NCBI RefSeq assembly: GCF_007197645.1
Contig: NZ_VKGK01000016.1
Span: forward strand, 1 to 64,000
Direction of reading: 5' to 3'
Origin: Shewanella hanedai
Lineage (GTDB): Bacteria > Pseudomonadota > Gammaproteobacteria > Enterobacterales > Shewanellaceae
DNA length: 64,000 bases
Shown here: positions 35,943-44,559 of the stretch, one piece after another
How the letters are laid out: every line of letters begins with the position of its first letter
Position numbering within the stretch: position 1 is the stretch's first letter
The notes under the pieces: generated by a model
Databases searched by the model: none
The model's input: only the letters and a program-made list of their open reading frames with translations
Told to the model about the DNA's origin: nothing
Made by a program: the position numbers and the translations under genes

Positions 35943-37280
35943 CTACATGTCACAAGGCTTTAATGGCTGACGCAGCTGAGCTCGAACATTATCCATTCCA
36001 GAATAGAACTCTTTCATCATCAAAAGCCCCATCATCTTGCCGTTATCAGTAACGATTAAGTTATCAGGATCAATCGGATCATTTTTAATCGCGCCAATCA
36101 CCTTCATCGAGGTCATCTCTTTAAACAGTGCCGTATCTAAGTTCACACCGAACGTTTCACGGAAATATTTACGAGATAAACGGCCAGAGAACATGCCAAG
36201 TAAGAAGCGATACTGCATCACATCTTTCTTACTGTAATTTTTCTGCTGCTCAACGCTCATGCGGCCAGCAGCGATATTCTCATGGTACTTTCGAAGTGAG
36301 AAATTATTAACATACAAGGTGTCGTTCAAAAAACTAAATGACCCAGATCCAATCCCAAGATACTCATCATAATCGATGACGTATTCATCGAAACCTTCAT
36401 TGTCAGTCTTACCAAAGGCCCATGCAGACAGTTGATTGTATTGTCCGTTTAAACTATTCAGGATTTGACGATACTGGCGTGCCATATCTCCTTGAGATGC
36501 CGCTAACTTACCTTTCACGCTTTTACGCGTCTGGTGAGTGGTCATCAAAGGGTAAGTGGTGATCTGCCGAGGATCTAATTTAGACGCCATGTCTAAGTCA
36601 TACTGAATTATTTCGTCAGTTTGACCACGAAAGCCGAAAATCAGATCCACGTTGATAATAGGAAATAGCTCTTTCGCTGCCATGATCTTATCGAACGTCT
36701 GCTGACCTGAACCAAACTTATCCAGTCTGTCAGTCATCGCTAAAATATCATCGTTGAAGCTTTGTACCCCAATAGACATGCGATCAACTAGGCCTTCTAG
36801 TTGCTTAAACTCAGGACTATCAAGGTGTTGTGGATCGGATTCACAGGAAACTTCTTTGATATTTGGGAACAGTTTTTTAGCATGCTCAATCGTACGAGCA
36901 AGCTCATCTTCTAATACTGTCGTAGTACCGCCGCCGATATACATAGACTCGAAGTCGTAACCCAGCGCCTTTACCATATCCATCTCTTTTCTCAGTGAGA
37001 TAAAATAGGCACGGGCTTTGTCTTCCTTAAATAGGAAGCGATGGAAGGTACAAAAAGAGCAAAGTGTATGACAAAAAGGAATATGGGCATACAGCATGTA
37101 CTTCTTACCCTCGACAGGCGACGGCATCATATCAGCCGACTGAGTATCGAGTCGTAAATTCTTATCAACATAGAACTGCATCACTCGCTCCATAGAGCTA
37201 AGCATCCAGTTTGGAACAGTAATATCCGCCTGATAGGGCTTAATAATTTCACTGCCAGCTGATTGAATAATTGACGACAT
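35943..37280 (-). CDS. HemN-like radical SAM protein
   Basis: A 445-residue radical SAM enzyme of the coproporphyrinogen oxidase superfamily. The cluster motif CHTLCSFC (Cx3Cx2C) near residue 70 is followed by YIGGGTTTVLEDEL, RMSIGVQSFNDDIL and VDLIFGFRGQT. The HemN C-terminal region is present. HemN paralogues include heme-degrading HutW/ChuW-type enzymes, and this could be one; no heme transport gene is adjacent. It lies directly after the fdh cluster on the same strand but beyond a terminator. Confidence 0.8.
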   Translation of the reverse strand: MSSIIQSAGSEIIKPYQADITVPNWMLSSMERVMQFYVDKNLRLDTQSADMMPSPVEGKKYMLYAHIPFCHTLCSFCTFHRFLFKEDKARAYFISLRKEMDMVKALGYDFESMYIGGGTTTVLEDELARTIEHAKKLFPNIKEVSCESDPQHLDSPEFKQLEGLVDRMSIGVQSFNDDILAMTDRLDKFGSGQQTFDKIMAAKELFPIINVDLIFGFRGQTDEIIQYDLDMASKLDPRQITTYPLMTTHQTRKSVKGKLAASQGDMARQYRQILNSLNGQYNQLSAWAFGKTDNEGFDEYVIDYDEYLGIGSGSFSFLNDTLYVNNFSLRKYHENIAAGRMSVEQQKNYSKKDVMQYRFLLGMFSGRLSRKYFRETFGVNLDTALFKEMTSMKVIGAIKNDPIDPDNLIVTDNGKMMGLLMMKEFYSGMDNVRAQLRQPLKPCDM

Positions 37281-37517
37281 AAAGTTCCTTAATGAGCAGT
37301 TATATAGTTTACCAACCGCGGCTTAACGATGAGTAATAAGCATCCACGGGCGAAGTGTAGATGATAAAAATACCACTTTAGAGTTATCCAAAATGTGAAC
37401 TGGCTTTAAGTTACTGTCACCTAACAGGGAGAACGCAGAAATTTTGTTAAGCAAGTCATGTTTTAGGGCTTGTGCAACAAACGACATAAAATCAGAAGGC
37501 TACTATTCTTCAGTCAT

Positions 37518-37554
37518 AAAAAAGCACCCTATCAGTAACCTAACAGGGTGCTTT
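37518..37554 (-). terminator. Terminator of fdh operon 1
   Basis: AAAGCACCCT/AGGGTGCTTT stem followed on the minus strand by a T6 run, 43 bases past the fdhC stop. The remaining part of the 316-base gap (37281-37517) should hold the promoter of the HemN-like gene; no clear CRP or FNR site is visible. Confidence 0.8.
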
Positions 37555-37596
37555 ATTAGCATTGAGCATGGACTCTAGTCGTCCATAGTCTAAAGA

Positions 37597-38583
37597 TTAC
37601 TCTTTATACTTCAACGTACCGTTTTCTTTAATTTCGTCAAACCAAAGATTGTGGTGTTGGCTTGCCCAAGTTTCATCACAGTATCCAGAAACCATACACT
37701 CCATACCACCTTCAGACATAACCGTAGCCATAAAGATATGGACGATAGAGAAAGCAGTAATAATGATGGCACTGACAGAGTGAAGCACTAACGCTATCAA
37801 ACTTAGCGTACGACTAGGCTCGAACAAGTTCGGGAATAGCAGTAACATGCCTGAGGCTGAAATGATTAGGCCAAATAGTGCAAATGCCCAGAACCATAAC
37901 TTCTCACCAGCGTTAGCAAAACCAGCATCTGGATGCTTACCTTTAAATGGACCGAAGTTGATGTAACCACCAACTACCATCATCCACTTAATGTCATACA
38001 TTTTAGGTAGCTGATTTTTAGCCCAAAGTCCGACCATTAATGCCCAACCGAGCATAAATGGAATAGCCATGAAGTCATGTATCTGTTTTGCGCCGTAGAC
38101 CAAACCAGCCCACACGCCTTCGCTTATGTAGGGTTGGAAGAAGTAACGCCCCGCCAATAACACAAGACCTGTCAGTATCAATAACAGACACGGAATAGCC
38201 CCAAGCCAATGGATAGACACATCGAATTTCGACCAGCGATACACCAATCTTCCTGAGTAACCGCCGTGAAGTTTAGAGATACCATTCACTTTGATAAACA
38301 AGATAAAGATGATGATCATACCAAATAGCGCAGCCATCAAAGCCGGTGCTAATAAATCACTACGCAGTTCAAACACGCGTAGATCATAGGTATTAATCGG
38401 CTGATTATGGAACTCACTTTGAGAGGTCGTTACACCAGTAACGCCCGCTTGCAGTTGAGACCAAATTTGACCATCTGTTACGACAGGCTGCTCTGTTCCT
38501 TGTGGAGAACCAGCTTGAACCAGACCAATAGCACTAAACATCAGCACTAAGGTTAGGCCTATCTGTTTGAACCAATTGTTCAT
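37597..38583 (-). CDS. fdhC: Formate dehydrogenase cytochrome b subunit FdhC, copy 1
   Basis: A 328-residue membrane subunit passing electrons from the FdhB clusters to the quinone pool. A signal peptide (ending LVQAGS) and a periplasmic region precede four cytochrome b helices with heme-ligand histidines (VSIHWLGAIPC, GAKQIHDFMAI, LHSVSAIIITAFSIVHIFMA). The motif NFGPFKGKHPDAGFANAGEK is typical of FdnI/FdoI-type subunits. AAGGA lies before the ATG. Last gene of the first operon. The second copy at about 43 kb is clearly paralogous. Confidence 0.92.
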   Translation of the reverse strand: MNNWFKQIGLTLVLMFSAIGLVQAGSPQGTEQPVVTDGQIWSQLQAGVTGVTTSQSEFHNQPINTYDLRVFELRSDLLAPALMAALFGMIIIFILFIKVNGISKLHGGYSGRLVYRWSKFDVSIHWLGAIPCLLLILTGLVLLAGRYFFQPYISEGVWAGLVYGAKQIHDFMAIPFMLGWALMVGLWAKNQLPKMYDIKWMMVVGGYINFGPFKGKHPDAGFANAGEKLWFWAFALFGLIISASGMLLLFPNLFEPSRTLSLIALVLHSVSAIIITAFSIVHIFMATVMSEGGMECMVSGYCDETWASQHHNLWFDEIKENGTLKYKE

Positions 38584-38650
38584 ATTACATCCTTAATTAC
38601 CACACCATGAGAACATGGTGTGGATTTTTGGGCTGAATACAGACTAGGGA

Positions 38651-39220
38651 TTAACCCCAGATTGCATTTTTAGAGCCGCGGTATGCAACACGCTCACGGA
38701 AGATTGAAGAGATAATCTCAGCATCACCCGCAAGTAACGACTTAGTCGCACATAGCTCAGCACACATAGGTAACTTACCTTCAGCAATACGGTTAGAACC
38801 GTACTTCTGACGCTCTGCTTCAGAGAAGTTCTCTTCTGGGCCACCGGCACAGAAAGTACACTTATCCATTTTGCCACGGCTACCAAATGCACCCTTTTTA
38901 GGGAACTGAGGAGCACCGAAAGGACAGGCATATAAGCAATAACCACAACCGATACAAGTATCTTTATTGTGTAGTGTTAAGCCATCTTCAGTCGTGTAGA
39001 AACAGTTTGCCGGACATACCGCCTGACAAGGTGCATCTGTACAGTGCATACATGCCACTGAAAGCGACGCTTCACCAGGCATACCATCATTGATGGTTAC
39101 TACTCGGCGACGTTGGATTCCCCACTCTAGAGCAGAGTCGTTTTCGTTCTTACATGCAGTGACACAACCATTACATTCGATGCAACGCTTGGTATCACAT
39201 AAAAATTTCATTGTAGCCAT
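38651..39220 (-). CDS. fdhB: Formate dehydrogenase iron-sulfur subunit FdhB, copy 1
   Basis: A 189-residue periplasm-facing electron-transfer subunit with four 4Fe-4S motifs: CIECNGCVTAC, CMHCTDAPCQAVCP, CIGCGYCLYACP and CTFCAGG, plus a late CAELCATK segment. It links FdhA to FdhC. No Tat signal, so it is co-exported with FdhA. It lies 29 bases after fdhA. Confidence 0.94.
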   Translation of the reverse strand: MATMKFLCDTKRCIECNGCVTACKNENDSALEWGIQRRRVVTINDGMPGEASLSVACMHCTDAPCQAVCPANCFYTTEDGLTLHNKDTCIGCGYCLYACPFGAPQFPKKGAFGSRGKMDKCTFCAGGPEENFSEAERQKYGSNRIAEGKLPMCAELCATKSLLAGDAEIISSIFRERVAYRGSKNAIWG

Positions 39221-39249
39221 AACGGCAATTCTCCTAGCTTATTCTGTGC

Positions 39250-42105
39250 TTATGCTTTTTCGATCTGACAAAGCGTTGCCTTGGTTTCCTGCATCTGAGT
39301 CACAGGGTCATAACCATAAGTCATTGCAGTGTTGCAAGACTCGCCGATAACATAAGGAACAGTGCCTTCAGGGTAGTTTGGCGCAAGGCTTTCACCGTGC
39401 ATAACACCCGCAAAGTGGTACGGCATCCAAGTCACACCTGGTTTAACGCGAGGCGTTACCATGGCTTGAAGCTTAATACGACCACCTTCAGCACCCTCTA
39501 GCCACACAGTGTCGCCGTTACGGATACCACGATCAGCAGCATCACCAGGGTTGATTTCAACGAACATCTCCTGTTGAAGTTCCGCCAACCAAGGGTTAGA
39601 ACGAGACTCTTCACCACCACCTTCGTACTCAACCAGACGACCAGAAGTCAGACCAAGTGGGTACTTAGCTGTCATATCACGGTCTTGAATAGTCTTGTAC
39701 AGAGTCGGTAGACGATGAACTTGCATGTCATCATAAGTTGGATACTTAGCCACAAGATCACGACGAGGCGTATATAACGGCTCACGGTGAACAGGTGCTT
39801 GATCTGGGAAGTTCCACACGATACAACGCGCTTTAGCGTTACCAAATGGGATACAACCGTGCTTAATCGCAACACGAACGATACCGCCCGATAGATCGGT
39901 CTTCCAGTTCTTACCTTCTGCTTGAGCTTTCTCATCTGCAGTCAGTTCATCCCACCAGCCAAGCTGCTTAAGCATCGCGGCAGAGAATTCTGGATAACCA
40001 TCAGTCAGTTCACTTCCTTTAGAGAAGCTGCCTTCAGCCAGTAAGTTGTCACCCTTATATTCCACACCATAACGTGCACGGAAGTTACCACCACCGTCTT
40101 TAACGTGTTTGCTTGTGTCATACAGAATTTGAGTACCAGGATGCTTCTGCTCTGGTGTACCCCAACATGGCCAAGGTAGACCGTAAGTTTCGCCTTTAGC
40201 TGGACCGCCTTCAGCCTGAAGTGTCTTATTGCTAAACGTGCCCCAGTTTTGAGTGTGTAGCTTCAAACGCTCAGGACTTTGACCTGACATACCAATTGTC
40301 CACATACCGCGGTTAATTTCGCGAGTAATGTCTTCAATAACAAGCATGTCTTTAGAATCTTTAGCGATACGCTTAGTGTATTGCTCAGCGAAACCAAGTT
40401 TCTGAGATAGACGATACATGATCTCTAAGTCAGTTTTAGATTCGAACAAAGGCTCGATAACCTTCTCACGCCACTGCTGACTACGACCAGAGTTAGACAC
40501 TGAACCTTCAGTTTCAAACTGAGTTGCTGCTGGTAGTAGATAAACACCATTCTGACGACGATGCATAACACCCGCCATGGTTGGGAATGGATCCACAACA
40601 ACCACAGTGTCCATCTTGTCTAGTGCATCACGCACATCACGTTGACGAGTTTCGGTGTTAACCGATTGGCCCCAGAAAAACGCCATTTGGATGTTGTCTT
40701 TCTGTGCAAGCTTGTCTTTATCTTCAAGCACACCATCATGCCAGCGAGAACAAGGGATACCTGGTGTAGTCATAGGCTCACGGCCTAAATAAGTACCTTG
40801 ATCGAAGCGGCCTTTCATCCACTCCATGTCAAGATTCCACACATTGGTCCAATGGTTCCAAGCGCCAGTAGTCAAACCGTAATAACCAGGTAGGTTATCG
40901 AACAGTAGACCTAAGTCAGTTGCGCCCTGTACGTTATCGTGGCCACGGAAAATGTTAGTTCCGCCACCAGATACACCCATGTTTCCTAGCGCAAGCTGAA
41001 GAATACAATAAGCACGAGTGTTCGCGTTACCAACGTGATGCTGAGTACCACCCATACACCAAATCACAGTACCTGGACGGTTGTCTGCCATAAGCTTAGC
41101 CGCTTGGTAGACTTCCTCTTCGCTACAACCCGTAACGTGAGTGACTTCTTTTGGTGGGAACTTCTTCGCTTCTCTGCGAATGGTTTCCATCTCAAATACA
41201 CGCTCTTGGATGAACGCTTTATCTTCCCAACCATTTTCAAAGATGTGCCAAAGCATACCGTAGATGAATGGAATATCAGTACCTGGACGTAGAGCACAAT
41301 GAAGGTCTGCGTGAGCTGCGGTACGAGAGAAACGAGGATCAACAACAATCAGCTTGGCGTTGTTTTTCTCTTTTGCGATCAGAATATGTTGCATAGCAAC
41401 AGGATGCGCTTCAGCCGGGTTTGCCCCGATGAAGAAGATTGCATTTGCATTCTGAATGTCGTTAAAAGAGTTAGTTTGCGCACCGTAGCCCCAAGTGTTA
41501 GCAACACCGGCTACCGTGGTAGAGTGACAAATACGTGCAGAGTGGTCGACGTTGTTCGTGCCCCACATAGCTGCAAGTTTACGGTACATGTAGCAGCCTT
41601 CGTTCGAGAACTTAGCACTACCCATAAAGTAAACAGAATCAGGACCAGACTCTTTACGGATATCTAGCATCTTGTCGCCAACTTCGTTGAAAGCTTGCTC
41701 CCAAGATAATTTCTTCCACTTGCCATCAACAAGTTTCATTGGGTATTTAAGACGCTTCTCACCGTGACCATGTTCACGTAATGCAGCACCTTTAGCACAG
41801 TGACCGCCAGCGTTAAATGGGTGATCGAAAGCAGGCTCTTGACCTGTCCAAACGCCATTTTGAACTTCAGCATACAGACCACAACCTACCGCACACGCAC
41901 TACATACAGTACGTTTGATTTCAGTTGGTACATCGTGTGGCACATCTTTGGCCTGTGCTTTACGCATCATGCCTGTACCTAGGAATGAAACTGCAGCAAT
42001 ACCACCAGATGTGATACCAGCATGCTTCATAAACTGACGACGGCTAATACCCAGAGTCTTTTTCTCGACTTTAGGTGCCTCGTTGGATTTGCGAGTTAAT
42101 TGCAT
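39250..42105 (-). CDS. fdhA: Formate dehydrogenase catalytic subunit FdhA, copy 1
   Basis: A 951-residue molybdopterin enzyme oxidising formate to CO2. The N-terminal Tat signal has ISRRQFMKHAG (twin arginine). A 4Fe-4S motif at Cys68, 71, 75 and 103 (CSACAVGC) comes next. The active-site residue is Cys193 (ARICHSTTVAG), not selenocysteine. Several bis-MGD binding segments follow, including CMGGTQHHVGNANTRAY and a C-terminal MoPterin domain. AGGAG lies before the ATG. It belongs to a unit fdhX-A-B-C. Tungsten instead of molybdenum is possible. Confidence 0.95.
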   Translation of the reverse strand: MQLTRKSNEAPKVEKKTLGISRRQFMKHAGITSGGIAAVSFLGTGMMRKAQAKDVPHDVPTEIKRTVCSACAVGCGLYAEVQNGVWTGQEPAFDHPFNAGGHCAKGAALREHGHGEKRLKYPMKLVDGKWKKLSWEQAFNEVGDKMLDIRKESGPDSVYFMGSAKFSNEGCYMYRKLAAMWGTNNVDHSARICHSTTVAGVANTWGYGAQTNSFNDIQNANAIFFIGANPAEAHPVAMQHILIAKEKNNAKLIVVDPRFSRTAAHADLHCALRPGTDIPFIYGMLWHIFENGWEDKAFIQERVFEMETIRREAKKFPPKEVTHVTGCSEEEVYQAAKLMADNRPGTVIWCMGGTQHHVGNANTRAYCILQLALGNMGVSGGGTNIFRGHDNVQGATDLGLLFDNLPGYYGLTTGAWNHWTNVWNLDMEWMKGRFDQGTYLGREPMTTPGIPCSRWHDGVLEDKDKLAQKDNIQMAFFWGQSVNTETRQRDVRDALDKMDTVVVVDPFPTMAGVMHRRQNGVYLLPAATQFETEGSVSNSGRSQQWREKVIEPLFESKTDLEIMYRLSQKLGFAEQYTKRIAKDSKDMLVIEDITREINRGMWTIGMSGQSPERLKLHTQNWGTFSNKTLQAEGGPAKGETYGLPWPCWGTPEQKHPGTQILYDTSKHVKDGGGNFRARYGVEYKGDNLLAEGSFSKGSELTDGYPEFSAAMLKQLGWWDELTADEKAQAEGKNWKTDLSGGIVRVAIKHGCIPFGNAKARCIVWNFPDQAPVHREPLYTPRRDLVAKYPTYDDMQVHRLPTLYKTIQDRDMTAKYPLGLTSGRLVEYEGGGEESRSNPWLAELQQEMFVEINPGDAADRGIRNGDTVWLEGAEGGRIKLQAMVTPRVKPGVTWMPYHFAGVMHGESLAPNYPEGTVPYVIGESCNTAMTYGYDPVTQMQETKATLCQIEKA

Positions 42106-42123
42106 CGCTCGGACTCTCCTAAT

Positions 42124-42321
42124 TTAGCTGCGCAGGCTATTGTAATAACTGCGAATATGATTTGTTTCGTGATAGCCATCAGCACTTTTAGCGCTAACAT
42201 TGCTCTCGGTTGCTTGCACAGCACTAATACCTGTAGCGGCAAGGGCGACTGTCGCCGTTCCACCGATGGTAAGTGCTTTCAGCAAAGATCTGCGATTCAG
42301 ATCAGGCTGTTGCTTTTTCAT
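42124..42321 (-). CDS. FdhX-type Tat-leader peptide, copy 1
   Basis: A 65-residue protein with a twin-arginine leader (LNRRSLLKALTIGGTATVAL) and a short mature part ending HETNHIRSYYNSLRS. It belongs to the family annotated as formate dehydrogenase region Tat target (FdhX), found just upstream of fdhA in Shewanella and relatives. Its role is not established; a small subunit or maturation factor travelling with FdhA is plausible. AGGAG lies before the ATG. First gene of operon 1. Confidence 0.87.
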   Translation of the reverse strand: MKKQQPDLNRRSLLKALTIGGTATVALAATGISAVQATESNVSAKSADGYHETNHIRSYYNSLRS

Positions 42322-42801
42322 TCTTGCTCCTGGTATGAAAGGAATATTCTTTATTAGAAATAGTCAGGTCACCTTTTCTATTCACTCATAACGGGGTCAC
42401 TTGTTAATCAAGTGTTATCATCAAACGAGTGCGTAAACATAAAGTGATTGTTATTAAAAACATCCATAATTTTCTTGGACAATATATGAGAAAAAGGCAG
42501 TAGAAAAATTGATCTGAATCCGATTCAGTATCCGAAAAAATCATCGGCAACACTAAAGTGTTAACTTGGTCATGTTTTATAAAATATAGGGGTGTAGGAA
42601 GATCAAGTTCAGCGAAAAGTGGTGCAATCAATTGTTAATAATTATAGTAACTTAAGGAATATTTAATTAAGTTTGAATGCAACTTATTCTCATGAATAAC
42701 GAAGCATGAAAAGCACCTTGAAAAGTGCTTCAAATGGGACAAGATTATTGTTCAAGGTAAATCCAGTAACACCAACATTATTCCCCAAAGTTCAGATAAA
42801 A
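42322..42801 (-). promoter_or_regulatory. Promoter region of fdh operon 1 with a 17-bp palindrome
   Basis: This AT-rich region between the two operons must hold the operon 1 promoter. CACTTGTTAATCAAGTG at 42398-42414, about 77 bases upstream of fdhX, has perfect 6-base arms around a 5-base centre, a candidate operator. TTGGACAA occurs at 42475, and its complement appears in the fdhD/DUF3305 promoter region. I see no consensus CRP or FNR site. Confidence 0.5.
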
Positions 42802-42831
42802 AAACGCCCCAGCTTTTCGGCTAAGGCGTTT
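42802..42831 (-). terminator. Terminator of fdh operon 2
   Basis: AAACGCC/GGCGTTT stem followed on the minus strand by a T run, about 45 bases past the fdhC copy 2 stop. It separates the two fdh operons, so operon 1 needs its own promoter. Confidence 0.78.
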
Positions 42832-42876
42832 CTATTTACAGCTTACAGTTTAAGACTGAGCGTTCATTATTTCCGC

Positions 42877-43890
42877 TTAATCTTTATACTCTAAGGTGCC
42901 ATTTTCTTTGATTTCGTCATACCAAAGGTTGTGGTGTTGCACTGCCCAGTTCTCGTCACAGTAACCCGATGTCATGCACTCCATACCACCTTCACTCAGT
43001 ACTGTTGCCATCCAGATATGTACTATCGTAAAACCTATGATGATAGTCGCACTGATACCATGGATAAGCAGTGCTGCCATTGACGCTTCACGAGGAAGAT
43101 CAAGCACTGGTAGTACTAACATGATGCCGGAAATACTGATAAATAGACCAAATATAGCTAAGGTCCAAAACCACATTTTCTCACCAGCATTGGCAAAACC
43201 ACTATCCGGATGTTTACCCTTAAATGGCCCGAAGTTGATGTAACCACCTACCACAAGGAACCACTTTAGATCGTACATCTTAAGTGTCTGCAACGGCATC
43301 CACTTAACCACAGATAGAAGCCAAGAGATGATAAACAGCGGGCTGACATAATCATGGATAGTCTTACTACCATAAATCAGTGCCGACCATACACCTTCGC
43401 CGACGTAAGGCTGCAGAAAATATCGGCCCAACATGATAGTGATACCCGTGAATATTAATGCTAAACATGAGATAGCTAATACCCAATGGATAATCAGATC
43501 GGCCTTCGACCAACGCAATACCATCTTGCCAGAGAACCCTTTACTCAACTTAGAAGGGCCATTGACCAAATAGAAAATTAAGAACGCACCGAATACGCCT
43601 AATACCACCATTCCCATGGCAGGATTAATGTACTCAATCTTAATATTCTTGCCCTCATTACCAGCGACATTAATTAATACGTTGGCTTCAAGCCCCTTTG
43701 CTACTGTGTATCCAGGATCCCCTGCTTTAACCGCACGCCAAAGATCAGCTTCACTGGTTGTCGCATTCTCAATCTGCTGACTCGTTTGATCATCTCCGGC
43801 CAACGCTGATGTACTCAGCCCTATGCCCATCAAGACAACGAGTGGTAAAACAAGCGAGACAAATAGGCTGCGTAGTGATGTTAATTTCAT
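42877..43890 (-). CDS. fdhC: Formate dehydrogenase cytochrome b subunit FdhC, copy 2
   Basis: A 337-residue paralogue of the copy at 37.6 kb. It has a signal peptide ending TSALAGDDQ, a longer periplasmic segment, and the same cytochrome b helices with LIIHWVLAISC, SKTIHDYVS and LLIHGISATIIIGFTIVHIWMA. NFGPFKGKHPDSGFANAGEK is conserved. ATG 43890 is preferred over GTG 43896 because AAAGGAG is five bases upstream. Divergence from copy 1 is greatest in the periplasmic region, which might tune interaction with FdhB. Confidence 0.92.
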   Translation of the reverse strand: MKLTSLRSLFVSLVLPLVVLMGIGLSTSALAGDDQTSQQIENATTSEADLWRAVKAGDPGYTVAKGLEANVLINVAGNEGKNIKIEYINPAMGMVVLGVFGAFLIFYLVNGPSKLSKGFSGKMVLRWSKADLIIHWVLAISCLALIFTGITIMLGRYFLQPYVGEGVWSALIYGSKTIHDYVSPLFIISWLLSVVKWMPLQTLKMYDLKWFLVVGGYINFGPFKGKHPDSGFANAGEKMWFWTLAIFGLFISISGIMLVLPVLDLPREASMAALLIHGISATIIIGFTIVHIWMATVLSEGGMECMTSGYCDENWAVQHHNLWYDEIKENGTLEYKD

Positions 43891-43941
43891 AGTCACTCCT
43901 TTAAGAGTTGAGTTGCGAGCTAAGCTCGCAACTCAATTCAC

Positions 43942-44532
43942 TTACGCGCCAACTTTTGGAGTGTAACCCCAAATAGCACCAGGATTACCACGTGCAGCAA
44001 CACGCTCACGGTAGATGTTAGAGATCACACCAGCATCTCCAGCGAGAAGCGCTTTAGTGGAACACATCTCTGCGCATAACGGTAACTTGCCTTCTGCAAT
44101 ACGGTTTGCACCGTACAACTCACGCTCAGCTTCTGAGAAATCTTTCTCAGGGCCACCAGCACAGAAAGTACACTTATCCATCTTGCCACGGCTACCAAAA
44201 GCCCCTTGTTGAGGGAACTGCGGTGCACCAAACGGACACGCATAAAGACAGTAACCGCAACCAATACAGGTTTTCTTGTTGTGTAAAACAATACCGTCGT
44301 CAGTGCGATAGAAACAATCCGCAGGACATACAGCCATACAAGGTGCATCGCTACAGTGCATACATGCCACTGAGATTGATGCTTCACCTGGCTCACCATC
44401 GTTAATTGTCACAACACGGCGACGTTGAATTCCCCACTGTAAAGCGGAGTCGTTTGAGTTCTTACAAGCAGTGACACAACCGTTACACTCGATGCAGCGT
44501 TTGGTGTCACACAAAAATTTCATGACTGCCAT
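43942..44532 (-). CDS. fdhB: Formate dehydrogenase iron-sulfur subunit FdhB, copy 2
   Basis: A 196-residue four-cluster ferredoxin subunit, nearly identical in motif order to copy 1: CIECNGCVTAC, CMHCSDAPCMAVCP, CIGCGYCLYACP, CTFCAGG. It is seven residues longer at the C-terminus (GYTPKVGA). It lies 27 bases after fdhA copy 2. Confidence 0.94.
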   Translation of the reverse strand: MAVMKFLCDTKRCIECNGCVTACKNSNDSALQWGIQRRRVVTINDGEPGEASISVACMHCSDAPCMAVCPADCFYRTDDGIVLHNKKTCIGCGYCLYACPFGAPQFPQQGAFGSRGKMDKCTFCAGGPEKDFSEAERELYGANRIAEGKLPLCAEMCSTKALLAGDAGVISNIYRERVAARGNPGAIWGYTPKVGA

Positions 44533-44559
44533 AATGGCTTATCTCCTCATCAAGTTCAG

